From: an uncultured Eubacteriales bacterium
GTDB taxonomy: Bacteria > Bacillota > Clostridia > Oscillospirales > UBA644
Direction of reading: 5' to 3'
NCBI GenBank assembly: GCA_934454405.1
Contig: CAKSFN010000002.1
Coordinates: 62,001 to 126,000 of the forward strand
Length of the DNA stretch: 64,000 bases
This document shows positions 7,305-14,748 of the stretch, piece after piece. Position 1 is the first letter of the stretch; every line of letters begins with the position of its first letter. The notes beneath the pieces are model-generated. The model saw only the letters and a program-made list of their open reading frames with translations, had not been told where the DNA came from and did no database searches. The position numbers and the translations under genes were made by a program.

Positions 7305-9299
7305 TTACGATATATCGGCAAGGTCGATATATTCCCTGCCGCAGCTTGCGATTATCTCTTTTCTTCCCTGCAAGTCGTTGCCGAGCAAAACGTCGAAAAC
7401 TTCCGCAGTCTCTTTCACATCGGACGGCATAATCTTTTGAAGACGCCGCGTATCGGGGTGCATAGTCGTCAGGGACATCATCTCGGGCTCGTTTTCACCG
7501 AGACCTTTCGAGCGCTGAACCGATACTTTCTTACCCTCGAATTTTTTAAGTATATCCGCTTTTTCCTTTTCGGTATAAGCGAAATACGACTTGCCGCCGA
7601 CAATAATTTCATAAAGCGGAGATACCGCGATATATACTTTCCCCGCGTCGATAAGCTCGGGCATAAGACGGTAGATCATCGCAAGCACAAGCGTTCTTAT
7701 CTGATACCCGTCCACGTCGGCGTCGGTGCAGATTATGACCTTGCCGAAACGCAGATTGCTTATATCGAATTCGGAAATCGACTTGCCTTTTGCTTTCAAA
7801 TCCATTCCGCAGCCCATAACCTTGACAAGATCGAGGATTATATCGCTCTTTGCTATCTGATTGTTGTCCGCTTTCAGGCAGTTGAGAATTTTTCCGCGTA
7901 TCGGCATAATCGCCTGAAAATCAGCCTGCCGAGCCTGCTTGCACGAACCGAGAGCCGAGTCGCCCTCCACTATATACAGTTCGCGTTTTTCCGTGTCGCG
8001 GCTTCTGCAATCGACGAATTTTTCAACGCGATTGCTCATATTTATATCGCCCGTCAGCTTCTTTTTGAGCTTTACACGGCTCTTTTCGGCATCTTCTCGG
8101 GAACGCTTGTTGATAAGAACCTGCTCTACGATTTTATCCGCTTCGGGTTTGTTTTCGATGAAGAAAACTTCAAGCTGATGACGCAGAAATTCTGTCATCG
8201 CGTCCTGAATAAACTTGTTCGTTATCGACTTTTTCGTCTGGTTTTCATACGAGGTTTCGGTCGAATACGAATTCGAGACGAGAACAAGACAGTCCGCCAC
8301 GTCCTGAAACGTTATGCGGGTCTCGTTTTTATTGTACTTGTTATTCTGCTTAATATACGCGTCAATCCCGAACACAAAAGCGTTTCTGACCGCCTTGTCC
8401 GGAGAACCGCCGTGTTCGAGAAAGCTTGAGTTGTGATAGTATTCGAGAAGCTGAACCTGATTGCTGAAACAGCACGCGACATTAAGCTTGACATTATAAT
8501 CGGGCAGATCCTCACGGTCTCTGCCGCGTCTTTCGCCCGACCAGAACTGAACGTCGCATATAGTCGGCTTATCCCCTACGACCTCTTTAACGTAATCCAC
8601 AATGCCGTTTTCATAAAAATATGTCTGCGTTTCAAAGGTTCTGCCGTTTTCTCTGTCCTGCCATCTGAAAACTATCGTCAGTCCGGAGTTGCATATCGCC
8701 TGCTTGCGAAGAGTTTCTTCAAAGAACGTTTTGGGTATGGCTATATCCTTGAAAACTTTAAGATCGGGACGCCATTTTATGCGCGTGCCGCTCTTATGCT
8801 TCATTTCTTCCTTAATAAGCTCCTCATCATAAGGGCGCACGGGCTTGCCGTGCCTGAAATCAAGCTCGTATCTGTATTTGCCGTTATATATTTCAACTTC
8901 CATATATTCGGAAGCGTATTGCGTTGCGCAAAGACCGAGACCGTTAAGTCCGAGCGAATACGCGTAGTCGGAGTTTTCCTTGTCGTACTTACCGCCCGCG
9001 TACATCTCGTTAAACAGCAGATCCCAGTTGTATCTTCCCTCTTTTTCGTTGAATTCAACGGGAATACCGCGTCCGAAGTCGGTAACCTCGAGAGAAAGGT
9101 CGGCATAGGAAGTAACAATTATCTTATCTCCGTAACCGCCTTTGAACTCGTCAATCGCGTTCGCGACTATTTCAAAAAGAGCGTGACAGCACCCTTCGAT
9201 TCCGTCCGAGCCGAAAATAACTCCGGGACGGGTGCGCACTCTGTCTGCACCTTTAAGAGAGGATATGCTTTCGTCGTTATATTCCTTTTTCTTCGCCAA
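7305..9299 (-). CDS. Type IIA topoisomerase subunit B (ParE/GyrB-like ATPase)
   Basis: 664 residues with the GHKL ATPase domain (IVANAIDEF, DFGRGIPVE, GLNGLGLCATQYAS), a transducer domain, and the TOPRIM metal site (YIVEGDSALG; DADVDGYQIRTL). It supplies ATP-driven strand passage with the A subunit downstream. I start it at TTG 9299 because GGAGG sits seven bases upstream; an earlier TTG at 9320 has no such site. It overlaps the 3' end of mtaB by 23 bases. Together with the GyrA-box-less partner it is best called a topoisomerase IV-type pair, but homology alone does not exclude gyrase. Confidence 0.9.
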   Translation of the reverse strand: MAKKKEYNDESISSLKGADRVRTRPGVIFGSDGIEGCCHALFEIVANAIDEFKGGYGDKIIVTSYADLSLEVTDFGRGIPVEFNEKEGRYNWDLLFNEMYAGGKYDKENSDYAYSLGLNGLGLCATQYASEYMEVEIYNGKYRYELDFRHGKPVRPYDEELIKEEMKHKSGTRIKWRPDLKVFKDIAIPKTFFEETLRKQAICNSGLTIVFRWQDRENGRTFETQTYFYENGIVDYVKEVVGDKPTICDVQFWSGERRGRDREDLPDYNVKLNVACCFSNQVQLLEYYHNSSFLEHGGSPDKAVRNAFVFGIDAYIKQNNKYNKNETRITFQDVADCLVLVSNSYSTETSYENQTKKSITNKFIQDAMTEFLRHQLEVFFIENKPEADKIVEQVLINKRSREDAEKSRVKLKKKLTGDINMSNRVEKFVDCRSRDTEKRELYIVEGDSALGSCKQARQADFQAIMPIRGKILNCLKADNNQIAKSDIILDLVKVMGCGMDLKAKGKSISEFDISNLRFGKVIICTDADVDGYQIRTLVLAMIYRLMPELIDAGKVYIAVSPLYEIIVGGKSYFAYTEKEKADILKKFEGKKVSVQRSKGLGENEPEMMSLTTMHPDTRRLQKIMPSDVKETAEVFDVLLGNDLQGRKEIIASCGREYIDLADIS

Positions 9300-10596
9300 A
9301 ATCTTTACCTCCGTTTTCAAGAAGTTCTCCCAGACAGCATTCTCCGTCGGAAGATATAATCTTTGCCGTAAGTATCATATTTGTCAAATCGCGTTCGGTC
9401 TTCACTCCGACTTCCGCATAATCGGGCGTCAGCCCCGTAAAAAGCCCGTTTTTTCTGTGCTCAAACAGCACGGAAACGGTATTCCCCGTTTTCGATGAGT
9501 AAAACTTCTCCGCGCTTTCCTTTGCAACCTCAAGCATTTCCGCTGTTCTGCGTTTTTTTATGCCTGCCGGAATCTGTTCTTTCATCTCATACGCTTTTGT
9601 GCCTTTTCTCGGAGAGAACGGAAAAACGTGTATTTTCGCAAAACCGATTTTTTTTGCGAATTCAAGGCTCTGTTTATGGTTTTCTTCCGTTTCGGTCGGG
9701 AATCCCGTAATTATATCCGTCGTCACGCAAACAACGTCAAAAGCCTTCCGAAGCCCGTCAACCGCTGCCGAATACTCTTCCGTCGTATAATGTCTGTTCA
9801 TTTTTCGAAGAATATCGTCCGAGCCGCTTTGAAGCGAAAGATGAAAATGCGGGCAAAGCGTCCGAAGATTTTTCAGCCGTGAAACATTTTTTTCGTTTAT
9901 GAAGGTCGGTTCAACGGATCCGAGACGTATCCTTTCAAGCCCCTCGATTTTGTCAACCTTTTCAAGCAGATCGCAGAGGTCAAACCTGCCGTGCTCCTTT
10001 CCGTAGCTGTCAAGATGAATACCCGTAAAAACGATTTCTTTGTATCCGTTATTGACTATCGAAACAGCTTCGTCAAACGCATCGTCTATATCTTTTGAGC
10101 GTATTCTGCCTCTCGCGTAAGGAATTATGCAATACGAGCAGAAGTTGTTGCAGCCGTCCTGTATTTTAATCTGCGCGCGGGTTTTTTCGCCGCGGTCGGC
10201 GCGCATGGGCTCAAACTCTTTTTCAAAAGTCATATCGCCGACTGCGACAATGCGCCTGCCGCCCGTCAAAAACTCGTCCACGAAACGCGGAACGTCACGT
10301 TTATGTTTGCTTCCGACGACCACGTCGGCTTCCGCAAGCTTTGCGGCATCGCCCGTCTGGGCAAGACAACCCACAACGACGGTAACGGTCTGCGGTGAGA
10401 TTTTCTTTGCGCGGCGCATCATCTGACAGGATTTTCTTGCGCTTTCTTCGGTTACCGCGCAGGTGTTGACAACGGAAACATCGGCTTTTTCACCGAACGC
10501 GACGATCTCGTATCCCAGCGCGGCAAAATCCTGTTCCATTATAACGGTTTCATATTGATTTACCTTGCAGCCGAGCGTATAAAAAGACACTCTCAA
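9277..10596 (-). CDS. mtaB: tRNA (N6-threonylcarbamoyladenosine37) methylthiotransferase MtaB
   Basis: 439-residue radical-SAM methylthiotransferase of the MiaB/RimO family. The N-terminal UPF0004 domain has cysteines in LGCKVNQYE, NTCAVTEES and GCLAQ that bind the auxiliary sulfur-donating cluster. The radical SAM motif is CNNFCSYC, and the C-terminal region is TRAM-like. The LGCKVNQ start and the SGSDDILRKMNR region fit MtaB (ms2t6A at position 37) rather than MiaB. It starts at TTG 10596 with a GGGGTGA-like site, and its end overlaps the topoisomerase B gene. It heads the minus-strand mtaB-topoisomerase-MATE block. Confidence 0.9.
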   Translation of the reverse strand: MRVSFYTLGCKVNQYETVIMEQDFAALGYEIVAFGEKADVSVVNTCAVTEESARKSCQMMRRAKKISPQTVTVVVGCLAQTGDAAKLAEADVVVGSKHKRDVPRFVDEFLTGGRRIVAVGDMTFEKEFEPMRADRGEKTRAQIKIQDGCNNFCSYCIIPYARGRIRSKDIDDAFDEAVSIVNNGYKEIVFTGIHLDSYGKEHGRFDLCDLLEKVDKIEGLERIRLGSVEPTFINEKNVSRLKNLRTLCPHFHLSLQSGSDDILRKMNRHYTTEEYSAAVDGLRKAFDVVCVTTDIITGFPTETEENHKQSLEFAKKIGFAKIHVFPFSPRKGTKAYEMKEQIPAGIKKRRTAEMLEVAKESAEKFYSSKTGNTVSVLFEHRKNGLFTGLTPDYAEVGVKTERDLTNMILTAKIISSDGECCLGELLENGGKDFGEEKGI

Positions 10597-10758
10597 ACGG
10601 TTTCACCCCAAAATATGCAAAATTCACCGCGTACATTATACTACATATTGTGGCGAAATGCAAGTATTGTTAAAAAAATATCATTTTTATATTTATATAA
10701 TCGCGATACCCCGTAACACAATCGTGCCGCCGGCATACGCTGTAATGAGGTGATATAA

Positions 10759-10908
10759 ATGTTTTTCAACAACGGATGCGGCAACAATAACAACAACTTC
10801 TGGTGGATCATCATTATCGCGGCAATAATCATCTGGTGTCTTTGTTCCGATAACGGAAATCAGTCATCAAGCTGCTGTGAGCCTCCCGCTCCTCCCTGCT
10901 GTTGCTGA
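10759..10908 (+). CDS. Tiny Asn-rich/Cys-rich membrane protein, 49 residues
   Basis: An ATG at 10759 is preceded by an excellent GAGGTGAT site and opens a 49-codon frame ending in TGA at 10906-10908. The N-terminus is Asn/Gly/Cys-rich (FFNNGCGNNNNNF). It is followed by one transmembrane segment (WWIIIIAAIIIWCLC) and a polar tail that ends in Cys/Pro repeats (CCEPPAPPCCC). I do not recognise the family. The general build recalls the short Gly/Cys-rich coat or YjcZ-like proteins of spore formers, but that is only analogy. A strong 13-bp inverted repeat lies 48 bases after the stop. No consensus sigma-A promoter is evident upstream, which would fit sporulation-time expression. Confidence 0.6.
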   Translation: MFFNNGCGNNNNNFWWIIIIAAIIIWCLCSDNGNQSSSCCEPPAPPCCC

Positions 10909-10955
10909 ACGGCGGAAGCGTCGGAATAATAACAGCCGACGCAAATATATAATCA

Positions 10956-10993
10956 AAGACGGCTTCGCGCGTGTTCGGATGCGAAGCCGTCTT
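10956..10993. terminator. 13-bp perfect inverted repeat after the small Cys-rich gene
   Basis: The arms AAGACGGCTTCGC (10956-10968) and its exact complement (10981-10993) flank a 12-base loop. There are A/T-rich flanks on both sides but only short T runs, so it is a probable but not textbook terminator. Confidence 0.5.
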
Positions 10994-11134
10994 AAAAAAT
11001 TCAGAAAAAGTTCATACGGTCACACGCAGACGAATGCTCCGCGCCTTAAACCGACCGTGAAAAACATTGACCGCGCCGAAAACACGGAGTTTTTCTTCCG
11101 AGTATAAAATTTTCTTGTTTTTTTTCGCTTGCTA

Positions 11135-11163
11135 TTGATTTATTATCATTAATTTGATATAAT
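11135..11163 (+). promoter_or_regulatory. Sigma-A promoter for the phosphodiesterase-lysR pair
   Basis: TTGATT (11135-11140), a 17-base spacer and TATAAT (11158-11163), with a leader of about 35 bases before ATG 11204. Confidence 0.75.
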
Positions 11164-11203
11164 GTTATCATAACAGCGATATATGTCGCACGGGAGACGG
11201 ACA

Positions 11204-11761
11204 ATGAAGATTATGATTGCATCCGACATTCACGGCTCGGATTTTTATTGCGAAAAAATGCTGAAAGCCTTCGCGGACGAAAAAGCGGAAAAGCTGCTTT
11301 TGCTCGGGGATATTCTCTATCACGGACCGAGAAATGACCTGCCGAAGGACTACGCGCCGAAAAAAGTTATCGAAAGACTGAACGGGATTTGCGACAGAAT
11401 CCTTTGCGTTCGCGGCAACTGCGATACGGAAGTTGACCAGATGGTGCTTAAATTCCCCATACTTGCGGATTATTGCCTTCTTTTTGAAGCGGGCAAAACC
11501 ATTTTCGCAACACACGGTCATCATTTCAACGAGGAAAAGCTTCCGCCTCTCGGCAAGGGCGACATTCTGCTTCACGGACATACCCACGTTCCGAAATGCG
11601 TGCCGCGCGAAGATTATCTTTACTGCAATCCGGGGTCCGTCTCCATTCCGAAAGAAAACTCGGAGCATGGGTATATGACGCTGACCGACGGGCTTTTTGA
11701 ATGGAAGACGCTTGACGGACAAGTATATATGACGCGCGACCTGAGGGAGGACAAACGATGA
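11204..11761 (+). CDS. YfcE/MJ0936-type metallophosphodiesterase
   Basis: 185-residue calcineurin-like phosphoesterase. The two-metal site is complete: D-x-H in SDIHGSD, GD in LLLGDIL, GNCD, and the histidines in THGHH and LLHGHTHVPK. Homologues hydrolyse phosphodiesters in vitro, and the physiological substrate is generally unknown. I start at ATG 11204, which has GGGAGACGG upstream, not at the in-frame ATG seven codons earlier. Its stop overlaps the lysR start (ATGA), so the two are coupled. Confidence 0.88.
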   Translation: MKIMIASDIHGSDFYCEKMLKAFADEKAEKLLLLGDILYHGPRNDLPKDYAPKKVIERLNGICDRILCVRGNCDTEVDQMVLKFPILADYCLLFEAGKTIFATHGHHFNEEKLPPLGKGDILLHGHTHVPKCVPREDYLYCNPGSVSIPKENSEHGYMTLTDGLFEWKTLDGQVYMTRDLREDKR

Positions 11762-12681
11762 ATATTCTGCATTTGAAATATGCCGTGGAAATAGCCAAAA
11801 CGGGCTCGCTTAACAAGGCGGCGGAAAACCTTTATATGGGACAGCCAAACCTCAGCCGCGCCATAAAAGAACTTGAAGCGTCGCTCGGGATAACAATATT
11901 TGACCGTTCAGCCAAAGGAATGGTCACCACCGCCGAGGGCGAGGAGTTTCTTAAATACGCAAAAAAAATACTTGCGCAGATCGACGAGGTCGAGGCGATA
12001 TACAAAACGGGGATCCCCGTGAAAAGAAAGTTTTCCATTTCTGTTCCGAGAGCAAGCTATATCGCGGAGGCTTTCACGCAGTTCACAAAGCTGCTTGATT
12101 CAGACAGCTCGGCCGAAATATTCTATAAAGAAACGAATTCATCGCGGGCGATAAAGAATATACTTGAGTCGGACTACAAGCTCGGAATTATCCGTTACGC
12201 GGAGTCCTATGACAAACATTTCAAGGATATGCTTGAAGAAAAAGGACTTATCGGAGAGGTCATAACCGAGCTGTCATACGTTCTGCTTATGAGCAGTGAA
12301 AGTCCGCTGGCTAAGATAAAGGACATCCGATACACGGATTTGAAGCCCTATTTTGAAATAGCGCACGCGGATCCGTTTGTTCCGTCGCTTCCCCTTTCCG
12401 CCGTCAGAAAAGAAGAACTGCCGAACGACATTGACAAGAGGATTTTTGTTTTTGAAAGGGCAAGTCAGTTCTCGCTGCTCTCCGAAAACCCGAACACGTT
12501 TATGTGGGTATCCCCCGTTCCGGGCAAAATGCTTGAGCTTTACGGGCTTGTTCAAAGACCTTGCAGGGACAACATCAGAAAATACAAGGACGTTCTGATT
12601 TACCACAAGGACTATCACCTCACCGAACTTGACAAAGCGTTTATAACGGAGCTTTGCGCAGCGAAAAGAAAGTATCTTTAA
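11758..12681 (+). CDS. LysR-type transcriptional regulator
   Basis: 307 residues. The N-terminal winged helix-turn-helix (FAxxA-like region with SLNKAAENLYMGQPNLSRAI) is followed by a linker helix and a periplasmic-binding-fold effector domain. The length is typical. It is coupled to the phosphodiesterase upstream and is followed by a terminator at 12688-12722. The gene immediately downstream is rex, and a LysR-like dyad lies 46 bases past the lysR stop in front of the rex promoter. A near-identical dyad precedes the mdh-fumC-hdrBC operon. The effector is not predictable; control of redox or hydrogen genes is an inference from these sites. Confidence 0.9.
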   Translation: MNILHLKYAVEIAKTGSLNKAAENLYMGQPNLSRAIKELEASLGITIFDRSAKGMVTTAEGEEFLKYAKKILAQIDEVEAIYKTGIPVKRKFSISVPRASYIAEAFTQFTKLLDSDSSAEIFYKETNSSRAIKNILESDYKLGIIRYAESYDKHFKDMLEEKGLIGEVITELSYVLLMSSESPLAKIKDIRYTDLKPYFEIAHADPFVPSLPLSAVRKEELPNDIDKRIFVFERASQFSLLSENPNTFMWVSPVPGKMLELYGLVQRPCRDNIRKYKDVLIYHKDYHLTELDKAFITELCAAKRKYL

Positions 12682-12687
12682 CGGGGC

Positions 12688-12722
12688 AAAACGCCTGCAA
12701 TTTCAGGCGTTTTCCCTTTTTG
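12688..12722 (+). terminator. Rho-independent terminator after lysR
   Basis: The arms AAAACGCCTG (12688-12697) and CAGGCGTTTT (12704-12713) form a perfect 10-bp hairpin, followed by CCC and a five-T run. Confidence 0.85.
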
Positions 12723-12726
12723 ACAC

Positions 12727-12755
12727 AGGTATATCGATAAACACAATACCGATAT
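12727..12755 (+). promoter_or_regulatory. Dyad operator-like element, copy 2 (upstream of rex)
   Basis: Same 29-bp block as at 3654-3682 with one base difference: TATCGATA (12732-12739), a 7-base spacer, TACCGATA (12747-12754). It lies between the lysR terminator and the rex -35 box, centred about 61 bases upstream of the predicted rex start. Confidence 0.65.
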
Positions 12756-12768
12756 GCGAAACAAGCTA

Positions 12769-12797
12769 TTTACATTCACCGCTGAATATGATATTAT
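12769..12797 (+). promoter_or_regulatory. Sigma-A promoter of the rex-hydrogenase operon
   Basis: TTTACA (12769-12774), a 17-base spacer and TATTAT (12792-12797), with a leader of about 20 bases to ATG 12824. Confidence 0.7.
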
Positions 12798-12823
12798 TGT
12801 TTATATCGAAAGGCGGTGAACTT

Positions 12824-13438
12824 ATGCGGGTGCAAAATGTGCCGAAGGCGACGCTCGGAAGGCTTCCGGGCTATTTAAAATATCTGAAAGAAATTGAAAA
12901 AGAGTCAAAAACCGTTTCCGCGACGACAATTTCAAAAGCGCTTTGTCTGGGAGAGGTTCAGGTCAGAAAAGACCTCGGAGCCGTCAGCGGCGAGGGAAAA
13001 CCGAAGATCGGATATGTTACCGAAGAGTTGATAGATAAGCTCGAGGAGTGTCTCGGTCAAAAAGACAGACACCGCGCGGTCATTGTCGGAGCGGGCAAGC
13101 TCGGACGCGCATTGCTTGATTACGAAGGCTTTTCCGATTACGGTCTGGAGATTGCTGCGGCTTTTGACATTAAAATAGTAAATGAGGAAAAATCGGATGC
13201 GGGAAAGCCGCTTTATCCGATGAGCGAATTTGCGGATTTCTGCGCGAAGAACGACGTCAGAATCGGCATAGTGACCGTTCCGAAGGCGGCTGCGCAGGAG
13301 GTCGCGGATCTGATGGTCGAAAACAATATTTCCGCGATTTGGAGTTTTGCGCCGATTGCGATAAAAGTGCCGGAAAACGTTCCGGTCGAACATGAAAATC
13401 TCGCGCTGTCTCTTGCGCATCTGAGCAAGCAGATATAA
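12824..13438 (+). CDS. rex: Redox-sensing transcriptional repressor Rex
   Basis: 204 residues. The N-terminal winged helix (TISKALCLGEVQVRKDL) is followed by a Rossmann domain with VGAGKLGRALL that senses the NADH/NAD+ ratio, and a C-terminal domain-swapping helix. Rex represses fermentation and hydrogen genes when NADH is low. I start at ATG 12824 behind AAAGGCGGTGAA, not at the in-frame ATG 12 codons upstream. It is the first gene of a co-directional run through both hydrogenases, with a 35-base gap to the kinase gene. I found no canonical TTGTTAA-N4-TTAACAA Rex box at its promoter, so autoregulation is not evident. Confidence 0.93.
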   Translation: MRVQNVPKATLGRLPGYLKYLKEIEKESKTVSATTISKALCLGEVQVRKDLGAVSGEGKPKIGYVTEELIDKLEECLGQKDRHRAVIVGAGKLGRALLDYEGFSDYGLEIAAAFDIKIVNEEKSDAGKPLYPMSEFADFCAKNDVRIGIVTVPKAAAQEVADLMVENNISAIWSFAPIAIKVPENVPVEHENLALSLAHLSKQI

Positions 13439-13473
13439 TCGACGTATACGAAGCCGCGGACTGAGGAGTATAT

Positions 13474-14223
13474 ATGAATCTGGACAGAGTTATAGCGGTC
13501 AGGACGACAAAAACGGTCTACCGTGACGCAGACCTTTGCATAAAGGTCTTTAACCGCGAATTTTCAAAGGCCGAAGTCTTGAACGAAGCGTTAAATCAGG
13601 CAATTGTTGAAGAAACGGGACTGAACGTTCCGAAGATTAAAGAAGTTACCACGATAAACGGAAAATGGGTCATCGCTTCGGAATTTATCGAGGGAAAAAC
13701 GCTTTCCGCGCTGATGAAAGAGAATCCGAATAAAAAAGACGAATACATTGACCTTTTCGTTGCGCTTCAGCTCGAAGTTCTTTCAAAATCCGCTCCGAAT
13801 CTGATAAGGCTCAAAGATAAGATAAACAGAAATATCCGCCTTGCGCAGCTTGACGCGACAACACGCTACGACCTACACACAAGACTTGAAAATATGCCGA
13901 AGCACAACAATCTTTGCCACGGCGACTTTGTTCCGTCAAACATAATCATCACTCCGAGCGGAGTTCCGTTTATAACGGACTGGGCGCACGCGTCGCAGGG
14001 CAACGCGACGGCTGACGCCGCGATAACGTATCTGACGCTTAAATTGACGGGCGACACCGAAACCGCAAAGAAATATATAGAAAAATTCTGCGAGAAAAGC
14101 GGAAGACCTAAAAAATACGTTCAAAAATGGCTTCCCATAATCGCGGCATCTCAATCTGTGAAATACAACGACCGGGACAGAGAACGGCTTCTTTCTTGGT
14201 CAAACGTCGTTGATTACGAATAA
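13474..14223 (+). CDS. Aminoglycoside-phosphotransferase-fold kinase of the hydrogenase operon
   Basis: 249-residue APH/choline-kinase-fold protein. The catalytic loop is HGDFVPSN, the metal-binding motif is ITDWAHA, and the N-lobe lysine lies in CIKVFNREF. Small kinases of this type recur next to PAS-bearing sensory [FeFe] hydrogenases together with a PP2C phosphatase, so a kinase/phosphatase pair acting in hydrogen signalling is inferred; aminoglycoside resistance is unlikely. It starts at ATG 13474 behind GAGGAG and lies 18 bases before the first [2Fe-2S] protein. Its phosphoacceptor is unknown. Confidence 0.75.
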   Translation: MNLDRVIAVRTTKTVYRDADLCIKVFNREFSKAEVLNEALNQAIVEETGLNVPKIKEVTTINGKWVIASEFIEGKTLSALMKENPNKKDEYIDLFVALQLEVLSKSAPNLIRLKDKINRNIRLAQLDATTRYDLHTRLENMPKHNNLCHGDFVPSNIIITPSGVPFITDWAHASQGNATADAAITYLTLKLTGDTETAKKYIEKFCEKSGRPKKYVQKWLPIIAASQSVKYNDRDRERLLSWSNVVDYE

Positions 14224-14241
14224 AAAACGGAGGACATCAAG

Positions 14242-14481
14242 ATGAAAGTAACGTTATGTATCGGAAGTTCATGTCACCTGAAGGGTTCAAAACAGGTGCT
14301 TGAGCAGCTGCAGCAGCTCATTTCGGACAACAATCTCGGAAACAAAGTTGAGCTCGGCGGAACGTTTTGCATGGGAAACTGCAAGGAGGGAGTTTGCGTT
14401 ACGGTTGACGGCAAGCTCTTTTCTGTTACTCCCGAAACGACCGCGAAGTTCTTTGAAGAAGAAATCAAAGCGAAAGTGTGA
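14242..14481 (+). CDS. Small thioredoxin-fold [2Fe-2S] ferredoxin-like protein (copy 1)
   Basis: 79 residues with C-x4-C (CIGSSC) near the N-terminus and C-x3-C (CMGNC) in the second half, the four cluster ligands of thioredoxin-like [2Fe-2S] ferredoxins and of NuoE/HndA C-terminal domains. It is probably a soluble electron carrier or an interaction partner of the adjacent hydrogenase. A GGAGG site precedes ATG 14242. It is similar in sequence to the next gene, which suggests tandem duplication. Confidence 0.8.
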   Translation: MKVTLCIGSSCHLKGSKQVLEQLQQLISDNNLGNKVELGGTFCMGNCKEGVCVTVDGKLFSVTPETTAKFFEEEIKAKV

Positions 14482-14489
14482 GACGCAAT

Positions 14490-14747
14490 ATGAATATTCT
14501 TATTTGCGTAGGCAGCTCGTGCCATTTGAAAGGCGCGCCCGAGCTCGTCGAGCTTTTTCAGAATGCCATTAAGGAAAACGGTCTGGAGGGTACGGTTTCA
14601 CTCTCCGGAAGCTTCTGCACGGGAAAATGCAATCGCGTCGGAGTGACCGTTACGGTAGACGACGAGGTCTATCCCGGCATCACCGCAGAGAATTTCAGGG
14701 AATTCTTTAACGACAGGGTTTTGAGTAAAGTGAAAGGTGGAATATGA
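14490..14747 (+). CDS. Small thioredoxin-fold [2Fe-2S] ferredoxin-like protein (copy 2)
   Basis: 85 residues with the same ligand pattern: CVGSSC at the N-terminus and CTGKC in the middle. It shares the C-x-G-S-S-C-H-L-K-G opening with its upstream neighbour and so looks like a duplicate. I choose ATG 14490; a GTG at 14478 overlapping the previous stop is the alternative, and neither has a strong ribosome site, so coupling to the upstream gene is likely. Its stop lies one base before the ATG of the sensory hydrogenase. Confidence 0.8.
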   Translation: MNILICVGSSCHLKGAPELVELFQNAIKENGLEGTVSLSGSFCTGKCNRVGVTVTVDDEVYPGITAENFREFFNDRVLSKVKGGI

Positions 14748-14748
14748 T

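Noticed and set aside
10641..10832. Minus-strand 63-codon frame overlapping the small Cys-rich gene
   Set aside because: No ribosome site and low-complexity translation; the plus-strand frame has GAGGTGAT and a sensible protein layout.
12799..12824. Possible Rex autoregulatory box near TTGTTTATATCG
   Set aside because: Too far from the TTGTTAA-N4-TTAACAA consensus and not symmetric.
13474..14223. Aminoglycoside resistance gene
   Set aside because: The APH-fold kinase is embedded between rex and hydrogenase genes and lacks close resemblance to resistance enzymes; a signalling role fits better.
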